Below are positions 16,963 to 24,842 of a stretch of DNA of 64,000 nt, one piece after another. The stretch is taken from positions 62,001 to 126,000 of the forward strand of contig CAWFMC010000014.1 of assembly GCA_963816725.1 (NCBI GenBank), given 5' to 3'. The notes below the pieces were generated by a model. The model made no database searches, had not been told where the DNA came from, and saw only the letters and a list, made by a program, of their open reading frames with translations. The translations under genes and the position numbers were made by a program. The DNA is from CAVSUB01 sp963816725 (lineage in GTDB: Bacteria > Acidobacteriota > Vicinamibacteria > Vicinamibacterales > 2-12-FULL-66-21). The stretch's first letter is position 1. Each line of letters opens with the position of its first letter.

Positions 16963-18177
16963 ATGACTCTGCGCCCATGGGCGTGGCGGTTGACCGCCAC
17001 GGCCGCGATGGTTCTTTCCCTCTCCGCGACCCGCTCGCCGGAGATTCCTTATCGCATCCGCATGATCGACGGCGGGGCCAGCGAGACCGTCGCGATCGCC
17101 GACGTCAACCGCGACGGCCGTGCGGACATCGTGTCGGGCGAGTTCTGGTACGAGGCGCCGGCGTGGACGCCGCACCGCTTCCGCGAGCTCAATTTCACGA
17201 GCAACTATCTCGACGGCTTCAGCGACCTCGCGATCGACGTCGATGCCGACGGCTATCCCGACCTGGTCTCGGTCACCTGGTTCGCCAAGAAGATCTCCTG
17301 GTTCAGAAACCCGGGTAAAGCCGGCGGAACCTGGGCCGAAGCGCCTATAGACACCGGGTTTCCGGTGGAGTTCGCGCTGCTGGTCGATCTCGACAATGAC
17401 GGCAAGGCGCAGGAGCTGCTGCCGCAACCCGGCGCGACCAGCGCGCCGCTGGCGTGGTATGAGGTCAAGGCCGGCGCGTGGGTCAAGCATGTCGTCAGCC
17501 CGCAAAGCTACGGTCACGGCATCGGCGCCGGAGACGTCAACAAGGACGGCCGCACCGACATCCTCACGCCCCGCGGTTGGCTCGAAGCGCCGGCGGATCC
17601 GCGCGGCAGCGGATGGACGTTCCACCCCGATTGGGAGAGCGTCAACGTCACGCCGCCGCCCGCGGGAGCGGCCGCGACTCCGACCGCGGGCCCGAAAATC
17701 ACCGATCTCGGCTTCATGCACGTCACCGATGTCAACGGCGACGGCCGCAACGATATCGTCGCCGGCGCGGCGCACGACTACGGCGTGTTCTGGTTCGAGC
17801 AGGGTGAAGGGGGCAAGTGGACGCGGCGCACGATCGACAGCGCGTGGTCGCAGGCGCATGCGTCGACGCTCGTCGATCTCAACGGCGACGGCCAGCCGGA
17901 GCTGGTAACCGGTAAGCGCTTCATGGCCCACAACGGCAGCGACCCCGGGGAACGCGAACCGCTCGGCGTCTACTGGTTCGAGGCCCGCAAGGCGAGCGGC
18001 GCGCCCGGCGGCGTCGAGTGGGCTCGGCACATCATCGACTTCGGCGGTCGAATGGGCGGCGGCATGCAGATCCCGGTGGTCGACATCGACGGCGACGGCG
18101 ACCTCGACGTGATCTGCGCCGGCAAGAGCGGGCTGTTCATCGCCGAGAACCTCTCTAAGAGCGCTCCGCGCAAGTAG
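16963..18177 (+). CDS. Secreted FG-GAP/VCBS repeat beta-propeller protein
   Basis: 404 residues. The ATG at 16963 follows AGGGAG by seven bases and opens a signal peptide (LRPWAWRLTATAAMVLSLSA). The mature part has at least six calcium-loop repeats of the DxNxDGxxD type: DVNRDGRADIV, DVDADGYPDLV, DLDNDGKAQEL, DVNKDGRTDIL, DVNGDGRNDIV, DLNGDGQPELV, DIDGDGDLDVI. This indicates a seven-bladed propeller of the integrin-like VCBS family, probably extracytoplasmic. No catalytic residues are recognisable. It is divergent from rhaB, so it may belong to the sugar regulon as a binding or lyase-like protein, but I cannot assign an activity. Confidence 0.85.
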   Translation: MTLRPWAWRLTATAAMVLSLSATRSPEIPYRIRMIDGGASETVAIADVNRDGRADIVSGEFWYEAPAWTPHRFRELNFTSNYLDGFSDLAIDVDADGYPDLVSVTWFAKKISWFRNPGKAGGTWAEAPIDTGFPVEFALLVDLDNDGKAQELLPQPGATSAPLAWYEVKAGAWVKHVVSPQSYGHGIGAGDVNKDGRTDILTPRGWLEAPADPRGSGWTFHPDWESVNVTPPPAGAAATPTAGPKITDLGFMHVTDVNGDGRNDIVAGAAHDYGVFWFEQGEGGKWTRRTIDSAWSQAHASTLVDLNGDGQPELVTGKRFMAHNGSDPGEREPLGVYWFEARKASGAPGGVEWARHIIDFGGRMGGGMQIPVVDIDGDGDLDVICAGKSGLFIAENLSKSAPRK

Positions 18178-18190
18178 CGGTTTTCAGAAC

Positions 18191-18338
18191 GGGACCGGGG
18201 ACCAGGGACCGGGGACCCGGCGTTCAGGCCGGGAGATCCGGTTCCATATTGGTGCAACTAGCCTCCCAGCCTCGAACCTTGAACCGAACCCTGGAACGCT
18301 GAACCCAACCTTGAACCCTGAACCAATGAACCCTGAAC
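18191..18338. repeat. Two heptanucleotide tracts (GGGACCG family and CCTTGAA family) between convergent genes
   Basis: 18191-18218 is GGGACCG, GGGACCA, GGGACCG, GGGACCC. 18270-18338 is about ten degenerate units of CCTTGAA/ATGAACC/CTGAACC type. They fill most of the 165-base gap between the FG-GAP gene and the convergent Gfo/Idh/MocA gene. No other element is visible there. Confidence 0.85.
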
Positions 18339-18342
18339 GGAT

Positions 18343-19482
18343 TTAGTTCTTTGTCACCGTTTCCCAACTCCCCTTCCTCGCCGACGCGAGGATCGCATCC
18401 GTGACGTAGTCCGTCTGGAGTGCGTCGCGGAAGGTCGGCGCGAGCGGCTTGCCTTCCGCCGCGGCGGTGACGAAGTCGGCGAACTGGTGGATGAAGGTGT
18501 GCTCGTAGCCGATCTGCAGCCCGGGGACCCACCACCGTTTCATGTAGGGCTGATCGCTGTCGGTGACGTGGATGCTGCGCCAGCCGCGCAGCCGGCCCTC
18601 GTCGCGATGATCGAACCATTGCAGACGATGCAGATCGTGAAGGTCCCAGATGGCCGAGGCGTGCTCGCCGTTGATCTCAAGGGTGTAGAGCGCCTTGTGG
18701 CCGCGCGCGTAGCGGGTCGACTCGAACGTCCCGAGTGAGGCGTTGGCGAAGCGGCTCAACACGGCGCTTGCATCGTCGATCCCGACGGGCTCGACCTTGC
18801 CGGTCAGGTTGTGCTTGCGTTCCTTGATGAAGGTCTCGGTCATCGCCGTGACCTCGGTGATCGGCCCGTTCAACCAGAGCGCCGTGTCGAGACAGTGCGC
18901 GAGGAGATCGCCGGTGACGCCGCTCCCGGCCACCTTGACGTCGAGCCGCCACAACCCCTCGCCGCCCTGCGGCAGGTCCTGCGAGATCGTCCAGTCCTGG
19001 AGGAACTTCGCGCGATAGTGGAAGATGCGACCGAGCGTTCCCTCCTCGATCAACTGCTTCAGCATCGTCACCGCGGGCACGCGGCGGTAGTTGTACCAGA
19101 CCGTGTTGGCGACCCCGGCGGATTCGACTGCCGCGACCATCGCCTCGCCCTCGGCCGCGTTCCGTCCGAGCGGCTTCTCGCACATCACCATCTTGCCGGC
19201 CTGCGCCGCGGCAATCGCGATCTCGTGATGCGTGTCGTTGGTGCTGGCGATGTCGACGATGTCGATGTCCTTGCGCTCGACCAGCTTCCGCCAGTCGGTC
19301 TCGACCGACTCGTAGCCCCAGTTATCGGCAAAGGCCTGCGCCCGTTCGGCGTTGCGCGCGCAGATCGCCTTGAGCACCGGCCTGGCCGGCAGCGGAAAGA
19401 AATGCGGCGCCTGATGGAACGCGTTCGAGTGCGTGCGTCCCATGAATCCATAGCCGACGAGGCCGATGTTCAGATTTTTCAT
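18343..19482 (-). CDS. Gfo/Idh/MocA-family oxidoreductase
   Basis: 379 residues. The N-terminal Rossmann fold starts LNIGLVGYGFMGRTHSNAF and has the family's EKPLGRNAAEGEAM motif near residue 95 (Lys contacting nicotinamide/substrate). The C-terminal domain (DLLAHCLDTALWLNGPI, HTFIHQFADFVTAAAEGKP) is the substrate-binding sheet. These NAD(P)-dependent enzymes oxidise or reduce sugar hydroxyls or act on inositols. The ATG at 19482 (MKNLNIG) is preferred over a TTG five codons upstream; neither has a strong ribosome-binding site. It lies downstream of a sugar isomerase on the same strand, a frequent pairing. The substrate is unknown. Confidence 0.88.
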   Translation of the reverse strand: MKNLNIGLVGYGFMGRTHSNAFHQAPHFFPLPARPVLKAICARNAERAQAFADNWGYESVETDWRKLVERKDIDIVDIASTNDTHHEIAIAAAQAGKMVMCEKPLGRNAAEGEAMVAAVESAGVANTVWYNYRRVPAVTMLKQLIEEGTLGRIFHYRAKFLQDWTISQDLPQGGEGLWRLDVKVAGSGVTGDLLAHCLDTALWLNGPITEVTAMTETFIKERKHNLTGKVEPVGIDDASAVLSRFANASLGTFESTRYARGHKALYTLEINGEHASAIWDLHDLHRLQWFDHRDEGRLRGWRSIHVTDSDQPYMKRWWVPGLQIGYEHTFIHQFADFVTAAAEGKPLAPTFRDALQTDYVTDAILASARKGSWETVTKN

Positions 19483-19579
19483 AGTCGTCGCAACCAAGCT
19501 GTCAGCTCTCTGCTCTCGCCTGTCAGGTTCCGCTTCCCGCTTCGCTATTCGAACCCGGAAGTGCCGAGCGCCGACCGCC

Positions 19580-19607
19580 GGATCCCAGATCCCCGGTCCC
19601 GGATCCC
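19580..19607. repeat. Heptanucleotide tract (GGATCCC/CGGTCCC family)
   Basis: Four units, GGATCCC, AGATCCC, CGGTCCC, GGATCCC, lie just before the stop of the sugar isomerase gene at 19622, in the 139-base gap upstream of the Gfo gene. Confidence 0.75.
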
Positions 19608-19621
19608 GTCATCGTCAGCGC

Positions 19622-20662
19622 CTAATCCCAACCATGCGCGTTGCGCACGGCGAGCATCACGCGCAGCACGTCCTGCCAGGTCTGGGCCTGGGTCATGACC
19701 GCGTTCGGAAACATGCACCCGTCCCAGCAGATGTGTTCGACTGCGCGCGTCACCTTGCCCTCATCGTCGCGCAGCCAGAAGCCGGCGTGCTTGACGATGT
19801 CGAGCTTGCCGTTCGGATCGAGCGGCAGACAGTGGCGGCCGGTCTTGTCGTGCGAGCCGGATCCCTTCACCGTGGCATCGTTCTGCGCCACGTGGAAGTC
19901 GATCGTCCACGGCCGCAACGCGTGCGTCATGGTCTTGAGCGCGGCGTCGAGCACCGCCGGGTCGGACCAGTCGTAGTCGGCAGGCAGGAGCCGATCCTCG
20001 GGTGCGTTCGCGCCGAGCAGGAACAGCAGCGTATGCGCCATGTCGGTTTGCATCCCGACGGTCTTCGGCCGCCCCACGGCCTCCAGGAGCTCGACGATGT
20101 GCCGCCAGCTGTGCATGCCGCCCCAGCAGATCTCCCCCTCCGCGGCGAGCCGCTCGCCGTAGGTCTCCGCAATGTCGGCGGCCTGGCGGAAGGTTGCGGC
20201 GATCTTCTTGGTGTTCTCCGCCGGGTTCGCGGCCCAGTCACCCGGGCTGGCCGAGGAGTCGATGCGGATGACGCCGTACTTGCGGATGCCCAGCTGGCGC
20301 AGCGTGCGGCCGATCTGGCAGGCCCTCTCGACCTGCGTCAGGAACTTCTTCCGTTCCTGCTCGTCGCCCATCGCGGATCCGCCGCCGGTTGGCGGCCAGA
20401 CCGGCGCGACGAGCGAGCCGACCACCAGCCCACGCCGGCCGATGCCGTCCGCGAGCCGCTTGAGATCGTCCTGGCTCGCATCGATCGGCGTGTGCGGATC
20501 GGAGAGGAACAGATCCACGCCGTCGAAGCGCACGCCATCGACCTCGGTCGCGGCAGTCATGTCGAGCATCGTCTCGAGCTCGATCGGCGGCTCGCTGTCC
20601 GGCCCCTTGCCGACCAATCCGGGCCACATGGCGTTATGAAGAGCGGGATATTTGTGGGTCAT
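19622..20662 (-). CDS. Sugar phosphate isomerase/epimerase-like TIM-barrel protein
   Basis: 346 residues with the xylose-isomerase-like (AP_endonuc_2) barrel pattern: VDGVRFDGVDLFLSD, GIRKYGVIRIDSSA, AEGEICWGGMHSW (glutamate metal ligand), VGMQTDMAHTLLFLLG (Asp/His) and WTIDFHVAQND (Asp and His ligands late in the barrel). No signal peptide is seen, so it is probably cytoplasmic. It is followed by a Gfo/Idh/MocA gene on the same strand, suggesting joint action on an oxidised or isomerised sugar. The exact reaction cannot be read from the sequence. Confidence 0.82.
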   Translation of the reverse strand: MTHKYPALHNAMWPGLVGKGPDSEPPIELETMLDMTAATEVDGVRFDGVDLFLSDPHTPIDASQDDLKRLADGIGRRGLVVGSLVAPVWPPTGGGSAMGDEQERKKFLTQVERACQIGRTLRQLGIRKYGVIRIDSSASPGDWAANPAENTKKIAATFRQAADIAETYGERLAAEGEICWGGMHSWRHIVELLEAVGRPKTVGMQTDMAHTLLFLLGANAPEDRLLPADYDWSDPAVLDAALKTMTHALRPWTIDFHVAQNDATVKGSGSHDKTGRHCLPLDPNGKLDIVKHAGFWLRDDEGKVTRAVEHICWDGCMFPNAVMTQAQTWQDVLRVMLAVRNAHGWD

Positions 20663-21156
20663 GATCTCAATCGCTTCCAGCTTCCGCTGCCAGCTTCCCG
20701 TCTGCGACTCTCGCCGGAACAGGCCACTGCGAGGTGAGCCGGCGTCTCGCCTCGAGTTCGCGGTCTGCCAAAGCGGGAAGCGGGTCTGAGCTACGCCGCC
20801 GCTTCAGCCTCTGCGGCCGGCTTGCCTGACTCGTGTGCCGCTACAGCACCGTCCCGTGTCGCGTCCCTCGCCCATGGCCAGCGGCCGATCGCTCGGACAG
20901 CGTCCCTGCGGCTGACGTGACCCGGCACGATACAACCTGCACGAGGAGGAGGCAAGCGCTGGCGGGCTGGTTGTGCGCGTTTCGCGCAGACAAACAGCAG
21001 CAGGCCGGTATCGGCGACGAAAGCCGCACGCTCCGCACGATGCTGCATCGTCGCGGACACGTCGAGATGCTGACGGCTGCGGTCCGGCCGGCGCGGCGAA
21101 TTCGTGGTGCGAAACAGCTGCCCGAGGGCGCGCAACGGCCGTGGATAATACCGGAC
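20663..21156. other. Divergent 494-base gap: repeat blocks and a small inverted repeat, no supported gene
   Basis: The left end (20675-20700) carries CTTCCAG/CTTCCGC/TGCCAGC-type heptanucleotide units, and a GCGGGAA/GCGGGTC block occurs at 20773-20786. A short dyad TGCGCG-TTT-CGCGCA lies at 20974-20988. An open frame continues upstream of the next gene's ATG, but its sequence is arginine-rich and unlike a protein. No promoter was confidently identified. Confidence 0.6.
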
Positions 21157-22206
21157 ATGCTGCAACGCACGACATTCCGTGGCAGACGAGCCGCCTCGCT
21201 TGAGAACGCCGCCATGCATGTGACCGTGCTCGAAGGCGGCGGTCACATCGCCGCGGTCACCGACAAGGCCTCGAACGTCAGCCCGTTGTGGGTTCCGCCC
21301 TGGCCGTCGATCGAGCCGGACGCATTCGGGCCCGAGCATCATGACCGTTATGGGGCCGGCGCCGACGGTCGGCTGCTCGCCGGCATCATGGGACATAACC
21401 TCTGCCTCGACATCTTCGGCGGGCCCTCAGCCGACGAGGAAGCTGCGGGCTTGACGGCCCATGGGGAAGGCTCGGTCGCGGCCTACGTCATCGACGAGTG
21501 CGACGGCGGGCTGATGATGCGGGCTGATCTGCCGCTCGCGCGAATGCGGATGGAACGGCGGATCACGCTGGCGGATGACGTCGTGCACGTGCGCGAGGTA
21601 GCCGAGAACCTCGCCGGCACAGACCGTCCGATCGGCTGGACTCAGCACGTGACGCTCGGACCGCCATTCCTCGAGCGCGGCATCACGGAGTTCCGCGCCT
21701 CGGCCACCCGATCGCAGGTGTTCGACGGGACGTTCGGCGCCGACGACTATCTCGCCTCCGGCGCCACGTTCGATTGGCCCGACGCCCCGCTCGCGGCGGG
21801 CGGCCACACGTCGCTCGCGCGACTGACGGCTGCCGGCTCCTCCAGCGCCTACACCGCACATCTGATGGATCCGACCCGGCCGGACGCCTACTTCGTCGCG
21901 TACTCACCGCGGCATCGGCTGGCCTTCGGCTACGCATGGCGAACGAGCGATTTTCCGTGGATGGGGATCTGGGAAGAGAACCGGAGCCGAACGCAGTCGC
22001 CGTGGAATGGCGAAACCCTGACACGTGGGATGGAGTTCGGAGTGTCGCCGTTTCCGGAGTCGCGGCGCGAGATGGTCGAGCGTCGGCAGATGTTCGGGGT
22101 GCCCACGTACCGCTGGCTGCCGGCCCGGGGCCGGGTCACCGTCGAGTATGCGATCGTGTGCCGCCGGAGCGATGCCATCCCGGAGGACCTCGCGCCGCCA
22201 GCTTGA
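21157..22206 (+). CDS. Galactose-mutarotase-fold (aldose 1-epimerase-like) protein
   Basis: 349 residues. The start at 21157 (MLQRTTFRGRRAASL) is chosen because upstream in-frame sequence is Arg-rich and non-protein-like. Features resembling aldose-epimerase-fold proteins are VTVLEGGGHIAAVTDKASNVSPLW at the N-terminus, MRMERRITLADDVVHVREVAENL in the middle, IGWTQHVTLGPPFLE with a conserved-looking His, and WMGIWEENRSRTQSPWNG near the end. Such folds interconvert sugar anomers or bind carbohydrate. I am fairly sure of the fold but not of activity. It is divergent from the sugar isomerase gene at 19622. Confidence 0.6.
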   Translation: MLQRTTFRGRRAASLENAAMHVTVLEGGGHIAAVTDKASNVSPLWVPPWPSIEPDAFGPEHHDRYGAGADGRLLAGIMGHNLCLDIFGGPSADEEAAGLTAHGEGSVAAYVIDECDGGLMMRADLPLARMRMERRITLADDVVHVREVAENLAGTDRPIGWTQHVTLGPPFLERGITEFRASATRSQVFDGTFGADDYLASGATFDWPDAPLAAGGHTSLARLTAAGSSSAYTAHLMDPTRPDAYFVAYSPRHRLAFGYAWRTSDFPWMGIWEENRSRTQSPWNGETLTRGMEFGVSPFPESRREMVERRQMFGVPTYRWLPARGRVTVEYAIVCRRSDAIPEDLAPPA

Positions 22207-22235
22207 CCGTTCGAACGATACAGAATTGCTACAAT
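22203..22235 (+). promoter_or_regulatory. Candidate promoter for the blue copper protein gene
   Basis: TACAAT (22230-22235) is a near-ideal -10 hexamer. TTGACC (22203-22208) lies upstream, but the spacing of 21 bases is long, so the -35 assignment is weak. Confidence 0.35.
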
Positions 22236-22313
22236 GACGTTCTGAGGACTGCCACTTCCGTGCGCCTGCGGGCAGAAGCCCCGCGGCGCCGTCATCACAC
22301 GAGGATTAGCGAC

Positions 22314-22823
22314 ATGAAACGATTCCGTCTGGTTGCCCTGCTCGCCTTGAGCCTGCCCGTCGCGATGACCGCGCTTGCGGCCCAGGCGCCCACCCCGAAG
22401 CAGCCGGCCCCGCCGAAGCCTGTCACCAAGGCCGGTGGCGCCGCCCGCACGATCGAGATGACCGGCGGCGACGACATGAAGTACAACGTCACCGAGATCA
22501 AGGCGAAGCCGGGTGAGACGATCAAGATCCAGCTCAAGAACGTCGGCACGCTGCCGAAGATGGCGATGGCCCACAACGTCGTGGTCGTGAAGCCGACGAC
22601 GAAGCTGGCGGAGTTCAACTCCGCAGGCGCTGCGGCCCGCGAGACCAACTTCATCGCGCCGGCGATGAAGGGTGAAGTGGTCGCCGCGACCGAGCTTGCC
22701 GGTCCAGGGGAAACCGTCGAAACCACCTTCAAGGTGCCGGCGGCCGCGGGCAGCTACCCGTTCATGTGCACCTTCCCCGGCCACTTCACGGCTGGCATGA
22801 AGGGCACTCTCGTCGTTCAGTAA
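22314..22823 (+). CDS. Secreted azurin/plastocyanin-like blue (type 1) copper protein
   Basis: 169 residues. The signal peptide (RFRLVALLALSLPVAMTALA) is followed by a Pro/Lys-rich linker and a cupredoxin domain. Copper ligands can be read as His in AMAHNVVVV and Cys/His/Met in FMCTFPGHFTAGMKG, the azurin-like C-x(4)-H-x(4)-M spacing. The preceding TIEMTGGDDMKYNVTEIKAKPGETI also matches azurin. It is a small periplasmic electron carrier; its partner is unknown. A comparable cupredoxin ends the large protein at 29725-33363. It is likely monocistronic, with a stem-loop after the stop. Confidence 0.9.
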   Translation: MKRFRLVALLALSLPVAMTALAAQAPTPKQPAPPKPVTKAGGAARTIEMTGGDDMKYNVTEIKAKPGETIKIQLKNVGTLPKMAMAHNVVVVKPTTKLAEFNSAGAAARETNFIAPAMKGEVVAATELAGPGETVETTFKVPAAAGSYPFMCTFPGHFTAGMKGTLVVQ

Positions 22824-22833
22824 GCGCTCGAAC

Positions 22834-22867
22834 GCCGGGCACCGGTCCTTCGGGATCGGCGCCCGGC
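22834..22867 (+). terminator. Stem-loop downstream of the azurin-like gene
   Basis: GCCGGGCACCG pairs with CGGCGCCCGGC (one mismatch) around a 12-base loop, starting 11 bases after the stop. There is no T-run. The rest of the gap to 23195 (372 bases in all) shows no gene. Confidence 0.5.
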
Positions 22868-23195
22868 CATATCGCGACAAAGAACGCGTTCTCAACACTG
22901 CCGCCACTTCGGCTGCGATGCCGTTCCTCTCTCGGCTATCCAAGTCCTGCAGTCAATGGACTTAGCAGGCCCCGTCCAAAAATCCTAAATTTCGCAGTAC
23001 GCGACGCGCGGCCTAAATTGGATTTGGCTTGTCGCGCCGCGCACTGATTACGACACTTGCCCCGGATGAGTGCGTCTGGCCCCCGCCAGCCCGGCTGGAC
23101 CGACCCCCGCGAGCGGCATGCCGCCCGTCAACCCTTCACATTCAGGCTCTCAGCGTCGTCACGGTCCGGACGCTGACAGGGACACGAGTCAATTC

Positions 23196-24527
23196 ATGAG
23201 CACCAGCGTCGCCAGAACGGCTTCCGCGAGCACCGCCTACCACCCGGGCCGGCTGCTCTTCGTGAGCAGCCTCGCGTTGACCATGGTCGGCATCGGCGCG
23301 GCCTTCCGGGCCAATATCGCCACCGACCTGCAGACCAGTTTCCTGAATCCCATCGACCCCGCGCACTCGGGCGAGATGCTCGCGCAGATCCTCGGCGTGC
23401 CGTTCCTCGGATTCGCGTTCACCATCGCCATCGGCAGCCCGATGCTCGACTACATCGGGATGCGGCTCCTGTTGCCGCTCTCGGCGTTCTCGTTCATCAG
23501 TGGTTTGCTGCTGATGCTCTTCGCGCCGTCCATCTCCACCGGCAGCGGCATCTACACGACGCTGTGGGCCGGGGCGCTCCTCCAGGGCATCGGCTGGGGT
23601 ATGGTCGAGACAGTCATCAATCCACTCATCGCGGCCCTCTATCCCACCGACAAGACGACCAAGCTCAATCTCCTCCATGCCTGGTGGCCGGGCGGTCTGG
23701 TGATCGGCGGCCTGCTGGGCGTCGCGATGACAGCGGCTGGTCTCAGCTGGAAGTACAAACTCGCGCTCGCGATGGTTCCGGCCATTGCCGTCATCGTCCT
23801 CAGCCTGCGGGAGCCGTATCCACCCACCGAGCGCGCCGCCGCCGGCGTCAGCACGGGGGAGATGTTCCGCGAGCTCCTCAAGCCGCTCTTCATCGTGCTG
23901 TTCCTGTCGATGTTCCTGACGGCGGCATCGGAGCTGGCGCCGGGCCAGTGGGTCGACTTCGCGCTCAGCCGGACGGTGCACATGCCAGGCATCCTGCTGC
24001 TGGTGTACGTGTCGGGCCTGATGTTCGTGATGCGGCACTTCGCCGGCCCGCTCGTGCACGCCCTGCAGCCGATCGGTCTGCTGTGGCTCTCGTGCCTGCT
24101 CGCAGCGCTCGGCCTGGTGGCGCTCAGCTATGCCAACTCGCCGGTCATGGGCATGCTGGCCGCGACTCTCTGGGGCACCGGCGTCTGCTACATGTGGCCG
24201 ACGATGCTGGCGACGGCGTCGGAACGGTTTCCCCGCGGCGGCGCGCTGCTGATGGGGCTGATGGGAACGGCCGGCACGCTCTCGACGCAGTTCATGCTGC
24301 CGATCATGGGGTCGATCTACGACACGACCAAGGTGTCCGCGGCGGGTGGGCCGGCCGCGTTCGCAGCCTTGCAGCCCGGGAGCGAGGAGCTCAATCGGGT
24401 CCTCGGGATCGCCGCGCAGACCTCGTTCCGTTACGTCGCCATCCTGCCGGCGATCCTGCTGATCGTGTTCGGGGCGATCTGGCTCTACGACCGGTCGCGC
24501 GGCGGCTTCAAGCCGACCAGGATCTGA
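23196..24527 (+). CDS. Major facilitator superfamily transporter
   Basis: 443 residues with about 12 hydrophobic helices. The N-terminal half contains the loop MLDYIGMRLLLPLSAF, resembling the DRxGRR motif between helices 2 and 3, and LLHAWWPGGLVIGGLLG in helix 5. A cytoplasmic loop at ~200-225 precedes the second half. The start at 23196 (MSTSVARTAS) is the first ATG giving a normal N-terminus. It lies among carbohydrate genes, and the overall pattern resembles sugar-permease MFS proteins, so a sugar substrate is plausible but unproven. Confidence 0.85.
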   Translation: MSTSVARTASASTAYHPGRLLFVSSLALTMVGIGAAFRANIATDLQTSFLNPIDPAHSGEMLAQILGVPFLGFAFTIAIGSPMLDYIGMRLLLPLSAFSFISGLLLMLFAPSISTGSGIYTTLWAGALLQGIGWGMVETVINPLIAALYPTDKTTKLNLLHAWWPGGLVIGGLLGVAMTAAGLSWKYKLALAMVPAIAVIVLSLREPYPPTERAAAGVSTGEMFRELLKPLFIVLFLSMFLTAASELAPGQWVDFALSRTVHMPGILLLVYVSGLMFVMRHFAGPLVHALQPIGLLWLSCLLAALGLVALSYANSPVMGMLAATLWGTGVCYMWPTMLATASERFPRGGALLMGLMGTAGTLSTQFMLPIMGSIYDTTKVSAAGGPAAFAALQPGSEELNRVLGIAAQTSFRYVAILPAILLIVFGAIWLYDRSRGGFKPTRI

Positions 24528-24553
24528 CGCCCACGCGCGTCTCGATCGATCCG

Positions 24554-24580
24554 GCCGGGCCCATTGCCGATGGGCCCGGC
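24554..24580 (+). terminator. Perfect 11-bp stem-loop after the MFS gene
   Basis: GCCGGGCCCAT and ATGGGCCCGGC flank a 5-base loop, 27 bases after the transporter stop. There is no T-run. The remainder of the 315-base gap to 24842 holds no gene; GGAGG lies directly before the next start. Confidence 0.6.
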
Positions 24581-24842
24581 GGTCGGCCCTACGAATCGGT
24601 AAGGTCACAGCCGCTCGCGACATGTTTGTCAGATGCGGCTCCGGATCCGCGCCCACCGGGCGTCGGGGTTCGCCGGTCAGCCGCACCACCAGACTTTTTT
24701 GTCGAAACAGCGGCGGCGACTCCACACATTTGTGCCTCGCGAACTCCGACCGGTGGTGATTCGGCGCGGAAATCTCGGGCGCCGGAGGCAGCAATCTTGC
24801 TGAGCAGTTCGGTTCGGACCGTCAACGCGATCGGAGGCAGTC

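Noticed and set aside
23142..24794. 550-codon minus-strand ORF opposite the MFS transporter
   Set aside because: Arg/His/Gln-rich shadow with no motif. The plus strand shows a normal 12-helix transporter.
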